This document shows positions 53,780 through 62,766 of a stretch of 64,000 nt of DNA, piece after piece. The position numbers and the translations under genes were made by a program. This DNA is from Planctomycetota bacterium (GTDB lineage: Bacteria > Planctomycetota > UBA8742 > UBA2392): the NCBI GenBank assembly GCA_019636195.1, contig JAHBYA010000003.1, positions 248,001 through 312,000 on the forward strand, written 5' to 3'. The notes below the pieces were generated by a model, which was given only the letters and a program-made list of their open reading frames with translations, was not told where the DNA came from and searched no databases. The stretch's first letter is position 1. Each line of letters starts with the position of its first letter.

Positions 53780-54135
53780 CCGAGCCCAGGCGCATCATTG
53801 AAGCCGAGGTTGTGCGCGATGAAACGCCCGGGCAAGCGCAACGCGTGGAGACACATCGCGCGGGTCAAATCGGGCCCATGCGCTTTGTTTCGCGCGGCGT
53901 GTATGTTTCCGGCGGCGGCATTGATGCCGCGGCGCTTGGCCGCGCACGACTGCGGCTGGCGGTCGCGGCGCTTGTCTCGCTTGCAGGCGCGGTCGGCGCA
54001 GGCTGGCTTGCCGCCACTACGCAGATTGTGTTGCTGGCGGCCTTGATGCTGGTGATGGGCGCGCTGCTTGCGCTGGCGGCTTTGCTGTTCGGGGCACTAT
54101 GGCGCCTGATGGGACGGCTGGCCCCGCCCTCGTAA
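53776..54135 (+). CDS. Small two-helix membrane protein downstream of the diadenylate cyclase (119 aa)
   Basis: A cytosolic N-terminus of about 55 residues (with MRFVSRGVYVSGGGID) precedes two hydrophobic helices at about 60-78 and 82-105. The start overlaps the cyclase stop (ATGA), implying co-translation. It could tether or regulate the otherwise soluble cyclase at the membrane, as membrane-bound CdaA/CdaR pairs do. That is inference from position only. Confidence 0.6.
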   Translation: MTEPRRIIEAEVVRDETPGQAQRVETHRAGQIGPMRFVSRGVYVSGGGIDAAALGRARLRLAVAALVSLAGAVGAGWLAATTQIVLLAALMLVMGALLALAALLFGALWRLMGRLAPPS

Positions 54136-54310
54136 TCGCACAGCCAACCCCGCGATTCGCGAATTCAAGAATCAACTCCCCTGGCTGGCCAATTCGGATT
54201 TGAGTGTAATGCCTTGTCGCGGTAAGCTACTAACCACTAACGGTGGTAAATCACTGCTGAGATAGGTCGCGGATTGATTCGACGAACGTAACTAATTACA
54301 GGGGAACAAT

Positions 54311-55366
54311 ATGCGTAACTGGGTGATTGCGGTGGCACTCGTGATGGGGGCGGTCTTTTCCGTCCTGGCACAAGATGGGCGTGGCACAGAAGCCAGAGAA
54401 AAGGCCGCTGAGAAGGCCGGTGAGGCGCAAGCGGAAAAAGCCGCGGGCGTCCAGTTCCTCGCCAGCCTTGATGACGCCAAAAAGCAGGCCAAAGCCGCCG
54501 ACAAGAAGCTCTTCATAGTCTTCAGCACCAGCTGGTGCGGGCCGTGCAAGCAGTTGCAGGCAAAGGTGTGGGACGACGACAACTTTGCCGTGGCGCTGGC
54601 AAAGACCTGCGTAGCGCTGAAGCTTGACGGCGACCTTGAACGCGAGGCCGTCAAGTCCTTTGAGGTTCGCGGTTACCCGACCGTCGTGCTGTGCGATTCC
54701 GACGGCAAGGTACTGGCCCGCCAGGTCGGCGCGGCCATGCAGACCGGAGCCGCGTGGGAGACCTGGATCTCTGAGAAGCTGGGCCACGGCAGCCAGCTTG
54801 AAGACCTGATCAAGGCTGCAACCGCGGCGCCGCAGGACCTCGCCAAGGTCAAGGGCGTTGCCGATGCGCTGTGGGACCTGGGCCGCAAGGACGAAGCGGC
54901 GCAGTGGTACGACAAGGCCGAGAAGCTCGCCGACGAAACCGCGCTGCAGATCAAGCTGCGCAAAGTCGAGGCCCTGCTGATCAAGCGCAAGGACGATCCG
55001 ACCATCCATGAAGTTATGGGCGACATCCTGCCCAGGATGATGGCGAAGAAGGACGAACGCGTGATCGACATCAGCTTCAACTTCGCGAACCTGATTGCCC
55101 GCATGGCGGAGAAGAAGGATCCCGCCAAGGCCCGCAAACTGATGCAGGACCTCGCGGCTGCGTTTCCCGAGCACAAGAAGGCGCCGGGCATGCGCTGCAT
55201 GGCCGGTATGTACGCCCACCTTGGCGGCGACAACGAAACGGCCCTGGCAGAAATGAAGAAGATCGCTGAAGACTACAAAGACAGCGACGACGCCGAGACC
55301 AAGATCTGGGTTGACCGCTGCCACCGCTTCATCAAGACGCTGGAAAGCGGCGACAAGTACCGCTAG
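54311..55366 (+). CDS. Secreted thioredoxin-fold protein with TPR-like tail (351 aa)
   Basis: Signal peptide residues 1-20, a charged Lys/Glu/Ala helix (25-45), then a thioredoxin domain with the redox motif SWCGPCKQL at about 75-83 and the cis-Pro in RGYPTVVL. From about residue 160 to the end are helical TPR-like repeats (AQWYDKAEKLADE, ARKLMQDLAAAFPEHKKAP). It would act as a periplasmic disulfide reductase or partner-binding protein. trxB lies about 900 bp downstream on the other strand. Confidence 0.85.
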   Translation: MRNWVIAVALVMGAVFSVLAQDGRGTEAREKAAEKAGEAQAEKAAGVQFLASLDDAKKQAKAADKKLFIVFSTSWCGPCKQLQAKVWDDDNFAVALAKTCVALKLDGDLEREAVKSFEVRGYPTVVLCDSDGKVLARQVGAAMQTGAAWETWISEKLGHGSQLEDLIKAATAAPQDLAKVKGVADALWDLGRKDEAAQWYDKAEKLADETALQIKLRKVEALLIKRKDDPTIHEVMGDILPRMMAKKDERVIDISFNFANLIARMAEKKDPAKARKLMQDLAAAFPEHKKAPGMRCMAGMYAHLGGDNETALAEMKKIAEDYKDSDDAETKIWVDRCHRFIKTLESGDKYR

Positions 55367-55383
55367 CCGGGTGGTGGGCAAAC

Positions 55384-55420
55384 GACGGGGCCGGCAAGCA
55401 CGCCGGTCCCGTCGGCTTTT
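55384..55420 (+). terminator. Intrinsic terminator
   Basis: GACGGGGCCGGC (55384-55395) pairs with GCCGGTCCCGTC (55402-55413), with one G-T pair, followed by GGCTTTT. It lies 18 bp after the thioredoxin gene stop. Confidence 0.75.
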
Positions 55421-55440
55421 GCGCCTGCTATCATGCCGCC

Positions 55441-56250
55441 ATGACAAACCGCAACCCTCAGGCCGCGCAGATGGCCGATGAAAGCATGGTGCGCAACCTT
55501 TCGGCGCAGGCACGCGCGATCTGGCCGCAGGAACAAGCGCTGTTTGAACGCTACCGGCTGGCTGCCGATGCGCGCGTCCTTGACCTGGCTTGCGGCACCG
55601 GCGAAATCACAGCGCGGCTGGCCGAGTTGTTGCCGGGAGCGAACTTGATCGGCGCCGACATTGAGGCCGCGCACCTCAACACCGCTGCCCGGCGCTGTGC
55701 CGAATACGGCCCGCGTGTGCAGTTCACACGCGCCGACGCCTACGAGCTGCCGTGGCAGAACGAGTTTGACCTGGTGGTGTGCCGCCACATGTTCCAGGCA
55801 GTGCCCGAGGCCCATAAGGTGCTGGCCCAGATGCACCGCGCTGCCAGGCCCGGCGGAGTCCTGCACGTGCTGGCGGAAGACTACAACATGATGCACTTCT
55901 GGCCTGTTGCCCACGACAACGACGAGTTCTGGCGGCTGGGCCCGATCAGCTATGCGCGCAACACCGGCACCGACCTGCGCAGCGGGCGCAAAGTGCTGAC
56001 CTGGATGCACGAGCTTGGCATGCACGCCGTGCGCGTTGACTACGTCACGCTTGACACTGTGCGCAGCGACCGCGAGTCATTCGCGCAGATCTGGCAGGCC
56101 TGGCGTGATGGCTACACCGACACGATTGCCGAGCACACAACCTTGACACGTCAACAGGTCTGGGACGGCTGGAACGAAATGATCGCCGCCATCCGCGACC
56201 CGCACGGCTACGGCTGCTGGCACATCCCGGTCATCTCGGGACGCAAATAG
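55441..56250 (+). CDS. SAM-dependent class I methyltransferase (269 aa)
   Basis: Motif I is VLDLACGTGEITARL (residues about 43-57). Then NLIGADIEAAHL (motif II Asp), VQFTRADAYELPW (motif III) and the post-motif FDLVVCRHMFQAVPEAHKVL are present. The C-terminal substrate-binding part (about 170-269) is not diagnostic. The substrate is unknown. It converges on trxB, 7 bp apart. Confidence 0.85.
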   Translation: MTNRNPQAAQMADESMVRNLSAQARAIWPQEQALFERYRLAADARVLDLACGTGEITARLAELLPGANLIGADIEAAHLNTAARRCAEYGPRVQFTRADAYELPWQNEFDLVVCRHMFQAVPEAHKVLAQMHRAARPGGVLHVLAEDYNMMHFWPVAHDNDEFWRLGPISYARNTGTDLRSGRKVLTWMHELGMHAVRVDYVTLDTVRSDRESFAQIWQAWRDGYTDTIAEHTTLTRQQVWDGWNEMIAAIRDPHGYGCWHIPVISGRK

Positions 56251-56257
56251 GCGCGGC

Positions 56258-57226
56258 CTACTCGCGCTCGGCCAGCCAACGCTCGGCGTCAATCGCCGCC
56301 ATGCAGCCCGTGCCGGCGGCTGTGATCGCCTGGCGATAGGTGTGGTCCTGCACGTCGCCGCATGCGAACACGCCGTGCACGCTGGTGTAGGTGTTGGGGT
56401 GGCCGGTGGGCCCGCCCGCCTCGTGGCCTGTCACAAGGTAGCCGTTGTCGTGCATTTTGAGCTGGCCCTTGAACAGGTCGGTGTTGGGGATGTGCCCAAT
56501 GGCCAGAAACACGCCGTCGGCTTTGATGTCGGTGACCTGGCCGCTTTTGGTGTTGCGGGCCTTGATGCCGCATACGGTGCCGTTTTCGCGCTTGAGGTAC
56601 TCAAGCGGTTGCTCATTCAGCGTCCAGGTGATCTTGGGGTTCTTGCGCGCGCGCTCAAGCATCGTCTTGCTGGCGCGGAACTCTTCGCGCCGGTGCACCA
56701 GGTTCACGTCGCCGAAGCGCGTCAGAAATGTCGCCTCTTCCATGGCGGTGTCGCCGCCGCCGATGACAATCATCTTCTTGTTGCGGTAAAAGGCGCCGTC
56801 GCAGGTTGCGCAAGTGTGCAGGCCGCGGGCAATCAGCTTTTCCTCGCCGTCGATGCCGAGCAGCCTTGATCGCGCGCCCGTCGAGATGATCACGGCGTCA
56901 GCCGTGTACTGTGTGTCGTCCACCCAGATCGCGAACGGGCTTTGCTTCAGTTCAACGCGCGAGACGTCAACGTCCTTGAACTCGGCGCCGAAGTCCATTG
57001 CCTGCTGGCGCATGCGGCCCATCAGTTCGGGGCCGCTGATGCCCCCGCTGGGAAAGCCGGGGAAGTTTTCAATCTCCGTGGTAAGCATCAACTGGCCGCC
57101 CGGCGGGCCGCCCGCCCCGAAACCCGCAAGCACCAGCGGCTTCAGCCCCGCGCGTGCCGTGTAGAGTGCCGCCGTGTTGCCCGCGGGACCACTGCCGATG
57201 ACGATGACCTTCCGATGCTCGCTCAT
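56258..57226 (-). CDS. trxB: Thioredoxin-disulfide reductase
   Basis: FAD-binding GSGPAGNTAALYTARA at the N-terminus, then GGQLMLTTEIENFPGFP, the redox-active HTCATCDGAF (Cys pair around 138/141), the NADPH motif GGGDTAMEEA with HRREEFRA, and the C-terminal GVFACGDVQDHTYRQAITAAGTG. At 322 residues it is the standard length. It transfers electrons from NADPH to thioredoxin. The start at 57226 (MSEHRKVIVIG) was chosen over an upstream ATG at 57274. Confidence 0.95.
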   Translation of the reverse strand: MSEHRKVIVIGSGPAGNTAALYTARAGLKPLVLAGFGAGGPPGGQLMLTTEIENFPGFPSGGISGPELMGRMRQQAMDFGAEFKDVDVSRVELKQSPFAIWVDDTQYTADAVIISTGARSRLLGIDGEEKLIARGLHTCATCDGAFYRNKKMIVIGGGDTAMEEATFLTRFGDVNLVHRREEFRASKTMLERARKNPKITWTLNEQPLEYLKRENGTVCGIKARNTKSGQVTDIKADGVFLAIGHIPNTDLFKGQLKMHDNGYLVTGHEAGGPTGHPNTYTSVHGVFACGDVQDHTYRQAITAAGTGCMAAIDAERWLAERE

Positions 57227-57349
57227 GGTCTGCTCCTTGCTTTCCGTATAAACGGCAAGCGGGCGGGTTTCCATTCCTTACTGCCCGGTCGGCGGTTCTT
57301 CCGTGCATTGACTGGCGCGCGGCCTGCCCAACCCCTAACATCCGCGCCC

Positions 57350-57781
57350 ATGAAGGGCCGGAAAATCTACTTTGCCTTGTTGCTCGCCTGGCTGGTGCCC
57401 GGCCTTGGGCACTTCTTTGTCCGGCGGCACCTGCACGGGTTGTTTTACTTCGCGGCCATCGGCGCGCTGTACGGCGCGGGCATGATCATCGCGCAGGGCA
57501 CAGCCGTGAACTACACACTGCACGAGTACTATTTTTACTGCCAGTTCTGGGCGGGCCCGGTCACGCTGGTGATTGAGGCGCTGCGCGGCAATGAGTCGAT
57601 TTATCTCGGCGAGAACATCAGCGTGATGGCGCACCAGACCGGCGTGGTGTACGCGGCCACGGCGGGGATCTTGAACCTGATCGCGATCTGTGAACTGTAC
57701 CGCCGCAACGCGCAGCCCGATGCGCCCGGCCCTGCCGACACCATGCGCGTCGGCCAGATCCCGGAGTCTGCCGATGCTTGA
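57350..57781 (+). CDS. DUF6677-like membrane protein (143 aa)
   Basis: Helices lie near residues 6-22, 30-50 and 100-118. The sequence LAWLVPGLGHFFVRRHLHGLFYFAAI and the following PVTLVIEALRG loop are typical of DUF6677, a family mostly seen in planctomycetes (recalled, not searched). Function is unknown. The next small membrane gene starts inside its last codons (8-bp overlap). Confidence 0.72.
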   Translation: MKGRKIYFALLLAWLVPGLGHFFVRRHLHGLFYFAAIGALYGAGMIIAQGTAVNYTLHEYYFYCQFWAGPVTLVIEALRGNESIYLGENISVMAHQTGVVYAATAGILNLIAICELYRRNAQPDAPGPADTMRVGQIPESADA

Positions 57782-57962
57782 CTATGTGCTGCTGTACCTG
57801 CCGCTTGCGCTGATCAGCGGCCTGGTCATGGGCGTGGCCGGCAGCCGCGAGTTCAAGCGCGGCCTGCTGCGCGGGTTGTTGAATGGTGCGCTGCTGGCAG
57901 GCGGCATGGTTGCACTGGTGTTTCTCGTGCAGCTCTCGACCGATCCGACCATCCTTTCGTAG
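57774..57962 (+). CDS. Small membrane protein (62 aa)
   Basis: Two hydrophobic helices (about residues 4-22 and 37-54) flank a basic loop with GSREFKRGLLRGLLNG. It overlaps the DUF6677-like gene by 8 bp, so translation is coupled. No family is recognised. Confidence 0.65.
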   Translation: MLDYVLLYLPLALISGLVMGVAGSREFKRGLLRGLLNGALLAGGMVALVFLVQLSTDPTILS

Positions 57963-58032
57963 CTGCGCGCACCCCGCGACGGGCCTTTCTAGCGCGCGCT
58001 CAATGTGGTGAAATACGGTCACAGGAGCAACC

Positions 58033-59214
58033 GTGGCCCAGCGGCAAGCGATAGTGCGCGAGTACGACGCCGGCGAGGTTCTGTGCCGCCAGGGCGCGGT
58101 CGCGGACCGCCTGTTTGTGCTGAAGGCCGGCGGCATTCGCGAAAGTGTCGTCCCCGACAAGGTGCTCGTGGAAGCCGACGACGCCAGGCTTGCCCGCGGC
58201 CACGACATTGCCTTCTTCAGTGAACCCGGCGCCAGCATCGGCCTTGAGGGAGCGCTGGCCGGGCATTATCAAGCCAGCCTGATCGCCGCCGAGACCAGCG
58301 TGGTCGTGGAGGTTCCCTGTGACGCGCGCGGCATCATGAACATGATCAGCGAGCAGCCGCATTTCGGCGTCTCGATGGCGCGTATGCTGGCGCGTCGGAT
58401 GATGGCCGCCAATCGCAGTCTTGGCACTTCGCAGCGCGCGGCAAGCCGCTACCTGCGCGATTTTCAGGGAATGTGTGCCGACTTTTACAATCTCGTGCAG
58501 CGCATTGGCGAAGACAGCCAGGGTGAAGACGACGTGCTTCAGGCTTTGAACGCGGCAAAGCGCAGCTGGACGTACGGTGTCGGCGAGGGCGGCGGGGCGG
58601 AGCTTGCGCGCAACACACGCGTGCTGATGGCCCGTGTGGTCGATGACAAAGTAATGTCTTCACGGCAGCACAAACTGTCGCCCGGCGACTACCTGTGCCG
58701 AAAGGGCGACCCCGGCGGCACTGTGTATCTGGTCGTGTCCGGCCGCTTGAGCGTAAGAATCGGGACAGAGCAGTTCGGCGTGATCCGGCCCGGTGAGACC
58801 GCAGGCGAAATGGGAGTGCTGCTCGGTGAAGCTGAACCCAAGCGCATGGCTGACATCGTGGCCGACGAACCCAGCATTTGCGGCGTGATCCCCAATGACC
58901 AGTTCATACCCATGGTCAGCAGCCAGCCGCGCCTGCTGATCAACCTGTGCAAAGTAATGGCCTTGCGGGTGAAGTCGTTTGAGCAACTGGCCGCGGAAAG
59001 CGACGACGTGCTGCGCGCGGTTGCGGCGCGGTTTGATGCCGACAAGCACAGCTTTGAACGCGACTGCGCGGCGCTGCGACAGAACCTTGAGACGTTGCTT
59101 GCGGACAATGACCTGCCGCTTCACCAGGAAGTCGAGGCGCTGGCCCGCCTGGAAGAGCGCTGGTCGGAGCGCATGGCCGAACTCAAAGACAAGTTATCCG
59201 CCGGCGCGCGATAG
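58033..59214 (+). CDS. Protein with two cyclic-nucleotide-binding (CNMP) domains (393 aa)
   Basis: The first Crp-type domain covers about residues 8-125 (YDAGEVLCRQGAVADRLFVLKAGG). A helical linker follows (130-215). The second domain covers about 218-330 (LSPGDYLCRKGDPGGTVYLVVSGRLSVRIGTE, then GETAGEMGVLLGEAEPKRMADIVA, where the phosphate-binding region lies). A helical coiled tail (330-393) ends it. No DNA-binding helix-turn-helix or enzymatic output is present, so it probably works through a partner. GTG start with AGGAGC upstream. Confidence 0.82.
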   Translation: MAQRQAIVREYDAGEVLCRQGAVADRLFVLKAGGIRESVVPDKVLVEADDARLARGHDIAFFSEPGASIGLEGALAGHYQASLIAAETSVVVEVPCDARGIMNMISEQPHFGVSMARMLARRMMAANRSLGTSQRAASRYLRDFQGMCADFYNLVQRIGEDSQGEDDVLQALNAAKRSWTYGVGEGGGAELARNTRVLMARVVDDKVMSSRQHKLSPGDYLCRKGDPGGTVYLVVSGRLSVRIGTEQFGVIRPGETAGEMGVLLGEAEPKRMADIVADEPSICGVIPNDQFIPMVSSQPRLLINLCKVMALRVKSFEQLAAESDDVLRAVAARFDADKHSFERDCAALRQNLETLLADNDLPLHQEVEALARLEERWSERMAELKDKLSAGAR

Positions 59215-59273
59215 CAGGCATACGCGGTTCAGGTGCCAATCTGTGTGTGCTTACGGAAACGAACTCGCGCGCG

Positions 59274-59726
59274 TCAACGCCAGGTCACATGACCGCCACC
59301 GCCGCGCCAATCAAAGCGCAGGACGGCGTCGTCGTCGTACCAGTGCTTCGGCGAGGCAAACAACTCGCCCTCGTTGTCGCCAAGAGTTGCGACCTTGTCT
59401 TGTACGACGAAGTCCCTGGTGTGCAGTTCGGCGGGTTCCACGTCGCAGCCCCCGGAATGGGCCGTGCCGGTCAGGCTCGTTGGAATGGTGCCGTTGCGCG
59501 CGTACACAACACGGGCCTGGTTTGCAAGTGAACGCAGCACATGTTCGCACTCGGCTTGGCGGGCATGAAGTGTCCCGCGGCGCGTCTGCTTGTGCCATAC
59601 AACAAATGCGCCGAAGGTGAGGGCTGGCACGAGCGCCAGCACACCCAAGATAAGAAGCAACCGAGCCCACACGGGCAGTCGGGGCTTAGCGCCGGGAGTT
59701 GGCAAGGATGACTTCGGTGCCAACAT
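59274..59726 (-). CDS. Single-membrane-helix protein, paralogue of the next gene (150 aa)
   Basis: A short cytosolic N-terminus (1-22), one membrane helix (about 23-45), then an extracytoplasmic domain with CEHVLRSLANQARVVYARNGTIP, SGGCDVEPAEL, GELFASPKHW and a final LRFDWRGGGGHVTW. The domain aligns with that of the gene at 59811-60425. The pattern of a long helix and then small Ser/Gly beta segments resembles minor-pilin-like proteins, though no prepilin cleavage site is present. Confidence 0.65.
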   Translation of the reverse strand: MLAPKSSLPTPGAKPRLPVWARLLLILGVLALVPALTFGAFVVWHKQTRRGTLHARQAECEHVLRSLANQARVVYARNGTIPTSLTGTAHSGGCDVEPAELHTRDFVVQDKVATLGDNEGELFASPKHWYDDDAVLRFDWRGGGGHVTWR

Positions 59727-59810
59727 TCAGAAAGCCAGGCAAGAAAACTCACGAGCAGGGCCGCAACCCGGCGCAACGCGCGCCGGACCCCGTCCCTTCC
59801 GCCTCTAGAC

Positions 59811-60425
59811 CTATTTCCAGCTCAGCTGCCCTTCACCGCCCAACCAATGAAACCGCAAGTTTGCGGATCGACCACGCTGGGTCGGCTGGGCGTACAGTTC
59901 GCCTTCCTGCATTGAGGGGCTGCCCACTCTGTCTTCAGCGCGATAGTACTTGCCTTCAAGTTCAGGCGGGCTTGCACCAGTGCCGCCGGAATCGATCGGG
60001 CCTGTCAGCTTGCGTGGTGCCTGGCCTGTCTTTGCAAACGCAATCCGACACTGGTTCTTAAAGCTGCCAAGAATCTGTTCGCCCTCAGACTCGCGAGCTT
60101 CTGCCGTGTTGGTCGTAATCAACGGAATGGCCGCCAGCGCCATGACCGGGATTACCAGAAACAGAAACACCGCCACAACAATCAGCGCGATCGCCCAACC
60201 CGGCATGCCCTTCTTCGGAGGCGGCATGTGGTAGCCCTGCGGCGGCATACCTTGCGGACCATACTGCGGAGGCATGCCCTGCTGTGGGGGCGGACCATAA
60301 CCCTGCGGTTGAGGCTGGGCCGGTCCGGCTGAATGTGGCGGCTGTGCCTGCGGTCGCGAGTACTGCGGGTTGGGGCGCTGCGGCTGCTGTGGTGCGCCGT
60401 AGCCCTGCGGCTGATTGATGCCCAT
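59811..60425 (-). CDS. Pro/Gln-rich single-membrane-helix protein (204 aa)
   Basis: Residues 1-75 are Pro/Gln/Gly/Tyr-rich (PQGYGAPQQPQRPNPQYS-like). One membrane helix spans about 76-100, and the extracytoplasmic domain (about 105-204) has CRIAFAKTGQAPRKLTG, SGGTGASPPELEGKYY, EGELYAQP and LRFHWLGGEGQLSW. It is the longer of a tandem paralogous pair with 59274-59726. The tail resembles that of the RDD and TM2 genes at 23-25 kb. Confidence 0.68.
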   Translation of the reverse strand: MGINQPQGYGAPQQPQRPNPQYSRPQAQPPHSAGPAQPQPQGYGPPPQQGMPPQYGPQGMPPQGYHMPPPKKGMPGWAIALIVVAVFLFLVIPVMALAAIPLITTNTAEARESEGEQILGSFKNQCRIAFAKTGQAPRKLTGPIDSGGTGASPPELEGKYYRAEDRVGSPSMQEGELYAQPTQRGRSANLRFHWLGGEGQLSWK

Positions 60426-60514
60426 GGGGAGTCTCCTTGCGCACCATGTTAGTGCTGTGAAACTGCCGTGCCAGCCAGAACTGGAAGTTCAAACTGCACA
60501 GGTGCGATGACGTC

Positions 60515-62617
60515 CTATGCAAACAGGGACTTCTGGCCCGGCGGCACCGCCCACGCCTGGCTGCCGCACACGGGGCACGCGTCGCGGTGCGCGGGAAACG
60601 CGTTGCCGCAATCGCGGCAGGTACGGCTGCTGATGCGCACGGCAAAGCGCGCCGGCCGCGGCCCGTGCTCTGACAGGCAGTTCCGCAACGCGGCGACCAC
60701 GTCCTGGGCGGTCATGGATTCATCGGCGGTGACCTCGGCGTCGCGGTCAAGCAGCGCGTGCAGCGGACTCTCCGCGTCAAGGCGTTGCGCGATGGCCGCA
60801 CTCGGCCCACCCTGTGCAGCGGCGCTCATGGGCTGCGCAAGGGCCAGCCGCAGGGGCGACTCCGGGTCCCTGGCCTGAACAAGCGCGGCGTCGAGACGTG
60901 CAAAACGCGCCGGGGCGGCTTCGTCGCAGCGCCCGCACAGCCGGCCCTGCAGGCCCTGGCGCGCCGCAAGTTCGCGAAACTTGAATGCCGCGTAGCTCAG
61001 AATCTGCTGGGCGTTGCGCTGCACCCGCGACTCGCCGTCGCCGAAGCGCGCTGCCGCAAGCCACAGGCCGACCGGCGTGACACCCACGTCACGCGAACCG
61101 CCCACCAGGGCGCGCAGCATGCGGGCGGGGGCGGGCGCGGGCTCAGGCAGGTCGCGCATGGCCACCCGCTCAAGGTAGCGCACGCGGCAGGCAAGGCCGC
61201 GCGCGGCAAGGGCCAGCAAGGCGTCCAGCCGTTCAAGCAGGTTCTCGATACTTGATGCATCCATGGCCGGGCGCAGCAGGTTGACGCAAACGCGCGACAG
61301 CAACACCCCGTGCGGGGGGCCGGCGCTGTCGTCAAACAGGCCGCCTCCGCCGCCCGTGGCCAGCGTCTCGCGCAGCCGGAATGCCGGCACACCGCACCAG
61401 GCCGCAGCGCTGGCAGCCCGGTCGATCAGCGCGCGCCGTGCCGGGTCGCCGAACGCACCGGCGCTGACGGCAAGCTCAAGCGAGACTTTGCCGCGCAGCG
61501 CGCCCTCACTGCCCGCCAGCACATCAATCAGGGTGCGCGCCACCAGGTCGCGCGCGGCACTGGCCTGCGGGCCGCACTCAATGCTCAGGCCGTGGGGGGC
61601 CATCGCCGCCAGCAGTCGCACGCCATCGCTGATCTGCCCGCGATCAAGCAGATTCGCGTCGTCACCCGCTTGCTTGGCCAGCGCGCGGTCAAGGCCCTTC
61701 AGCGTTACCGGCCCGGAGTTAATGGCGGCAGCGTCGCGGACCATCGAAGCAATGCGTGCCAATGCCGCAGCCACGCCCGCCGCTGACTCAGGCGCCATGC
61801 GCTGCATGCCGAAGCCCGCCCCCGCGCGAAGGAGCGACTCAGCGTCAAGCCGGACTGTTGCCAGGGCGGCGGGCGCGTGCAGGCCCTCAAAGTGAAGGTC
61901 GCCGCGTTCGTGCGCCTCGCGGCTGGGCGCGTCCAGGACGGATTGCAGGGTGTAGGCAGCCAGTACCCGACGACCGGCGCGGTCTGCCAGCTCGGCCTGG
62001 TCGGCGGCGGGCGGCGTATCGGTGTCGTCGCCGGGGAACAGCCACTGCTCAAGGTCGTAGCGCGGCACGGGGATGATGCTGGTTTCGCGCGCCAGCCCGC
62101 GCGACAGCAGCTCGGTGTCCGTGAGTTCACGGATCAGGCCGGTGGTTACACTTGACGCGTCAAGCCTTAGCACGCGTTGTTCCACAGCTTCTGCGACTTC
62201 GCGCGCCTGCGGCATCGTAAGGCCGTTCTCGCGCATCAGCGCTGCCGTGATCCGCGCGCGGTTCCAGCCTGCGTGCGATACACGCGGGCCGTCTGCGGCT
62301 TCGGTGTCGTCCAGCGAAGCAATCTCGCGGCGCATGCTGCGGCCGCGGATGAACGCGGCAGCGATGGCCGCCAGGTCCGGCGAGCTGAGCAATGCCTTTT
62401 CAATCGTGTCGTCAATGTCTTCGGCGGTGGGGGGCTGCGGCCGCTCGCCGTGCTGCATATCCAGAAAGTACACGACCATGTCGGCCAGCTTGTCGGCCAC
62501 CCACTCGTCTTTGCTGCCCGCCGAACGTACAGCCGCCAGAATCGCGCGCACGACGCGCGAGCGCCGGAAGGGCACAACTTCGCCGTTACGGTTGATGACC
62601 TTGGTGACGCGCGACAT
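60515..62617 (-). CDS. ATP-cone protein related to anaerobic ribonucleotide reductase NrdD, without glycyl-radical motif (700 aa)
   Basis: Residues 4-95 are an ATP-cone (VTKVINRNGEVVPFRRSRV). Further helices and a large middle region follow the anaerobic-RNR pattern (GDLHFEGLHAPAAL, AINSGPVTLKGLDR). The C-terminus ends in a zinc ribbon CRDCGNAFPAHRDACPVCGS. In NrdD the glycyl-radical motif (with RxxGYL-type sequence) follows the ribbon, but here the protein stops about 15 residues later. It thus lacks the radical Gly and is not expected to reduce ribonucleotides alone. It could be a regulatory or degenerate homologue. Confidence 0.68.
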   Translation of the reverse strand: MSRVTKVINRNGEVVPFRRSRVVRAILAAVRSAGSKDEWVADKLADMVVYFLDMQHGERPQPPTAEDIDDTIEKALLSSPDLAAIAAAFIRGRSMRREIASLDDTEAADGPRVSHAGWNRARITAALMRENGLTMPQAREVAEAVEQRVLRLDASSVTTGLIRELTDTELLSRGLARETSIIPVPRYDLEQWLFPGDDTDTPPAADQAELADRAGRRVLAAYTLQSVLDAPSREAHERGDLHFEGLHAPAALATVRLDAESLLRAGAGFGMQRMAPESAAGVAAALARIASMVRDAAAINSGPVTLKGLDRALAKQAGDDANLLDRGQISDGVRLLAAMAPHGLSIECGPQASAARDLVARTLIDVLAGSEGALRGKVSLELAVSAGAFGDPARRALIDRAASAAAWCGVPAFRLRETLATGGGGGLFDDSAGPPHGVLLSRVCVNLLRPAMDASSIENLLERLDALLALAARGLACRVRYLERVAMRDLPEPAPAPARMLRALVGGSRDVGVTPVGLWLAAARFGDGESRVQRNAQQILSYAAFKFRELAARQGLQGRLCGRCDEAAPARFARLDAALVQARDPESPLRLALAQPMSAAAQGGPSAAIAQRLDAESPLHALLDRDAEVTADESMTAQDVVAALRNCLSEHGPRPARFAVRISSRTCRDCGNAFPAHRDACPVCGSQAWAVPPGQKSLFA

Positions 62618-62766
62618 GCGTGCAGGTTTAACAAGCGGCGCGACAATGCAAGGGGCAACGCTTCAACAAAGGGCTGACAAGCCGCGCCTGTAAACAATCT
62701 GCTGACGGGGGCGCGACGCCGTGGCGTGCACTGCCTCGTGCGCGCCAATGCTGCTATCCTGACGCC

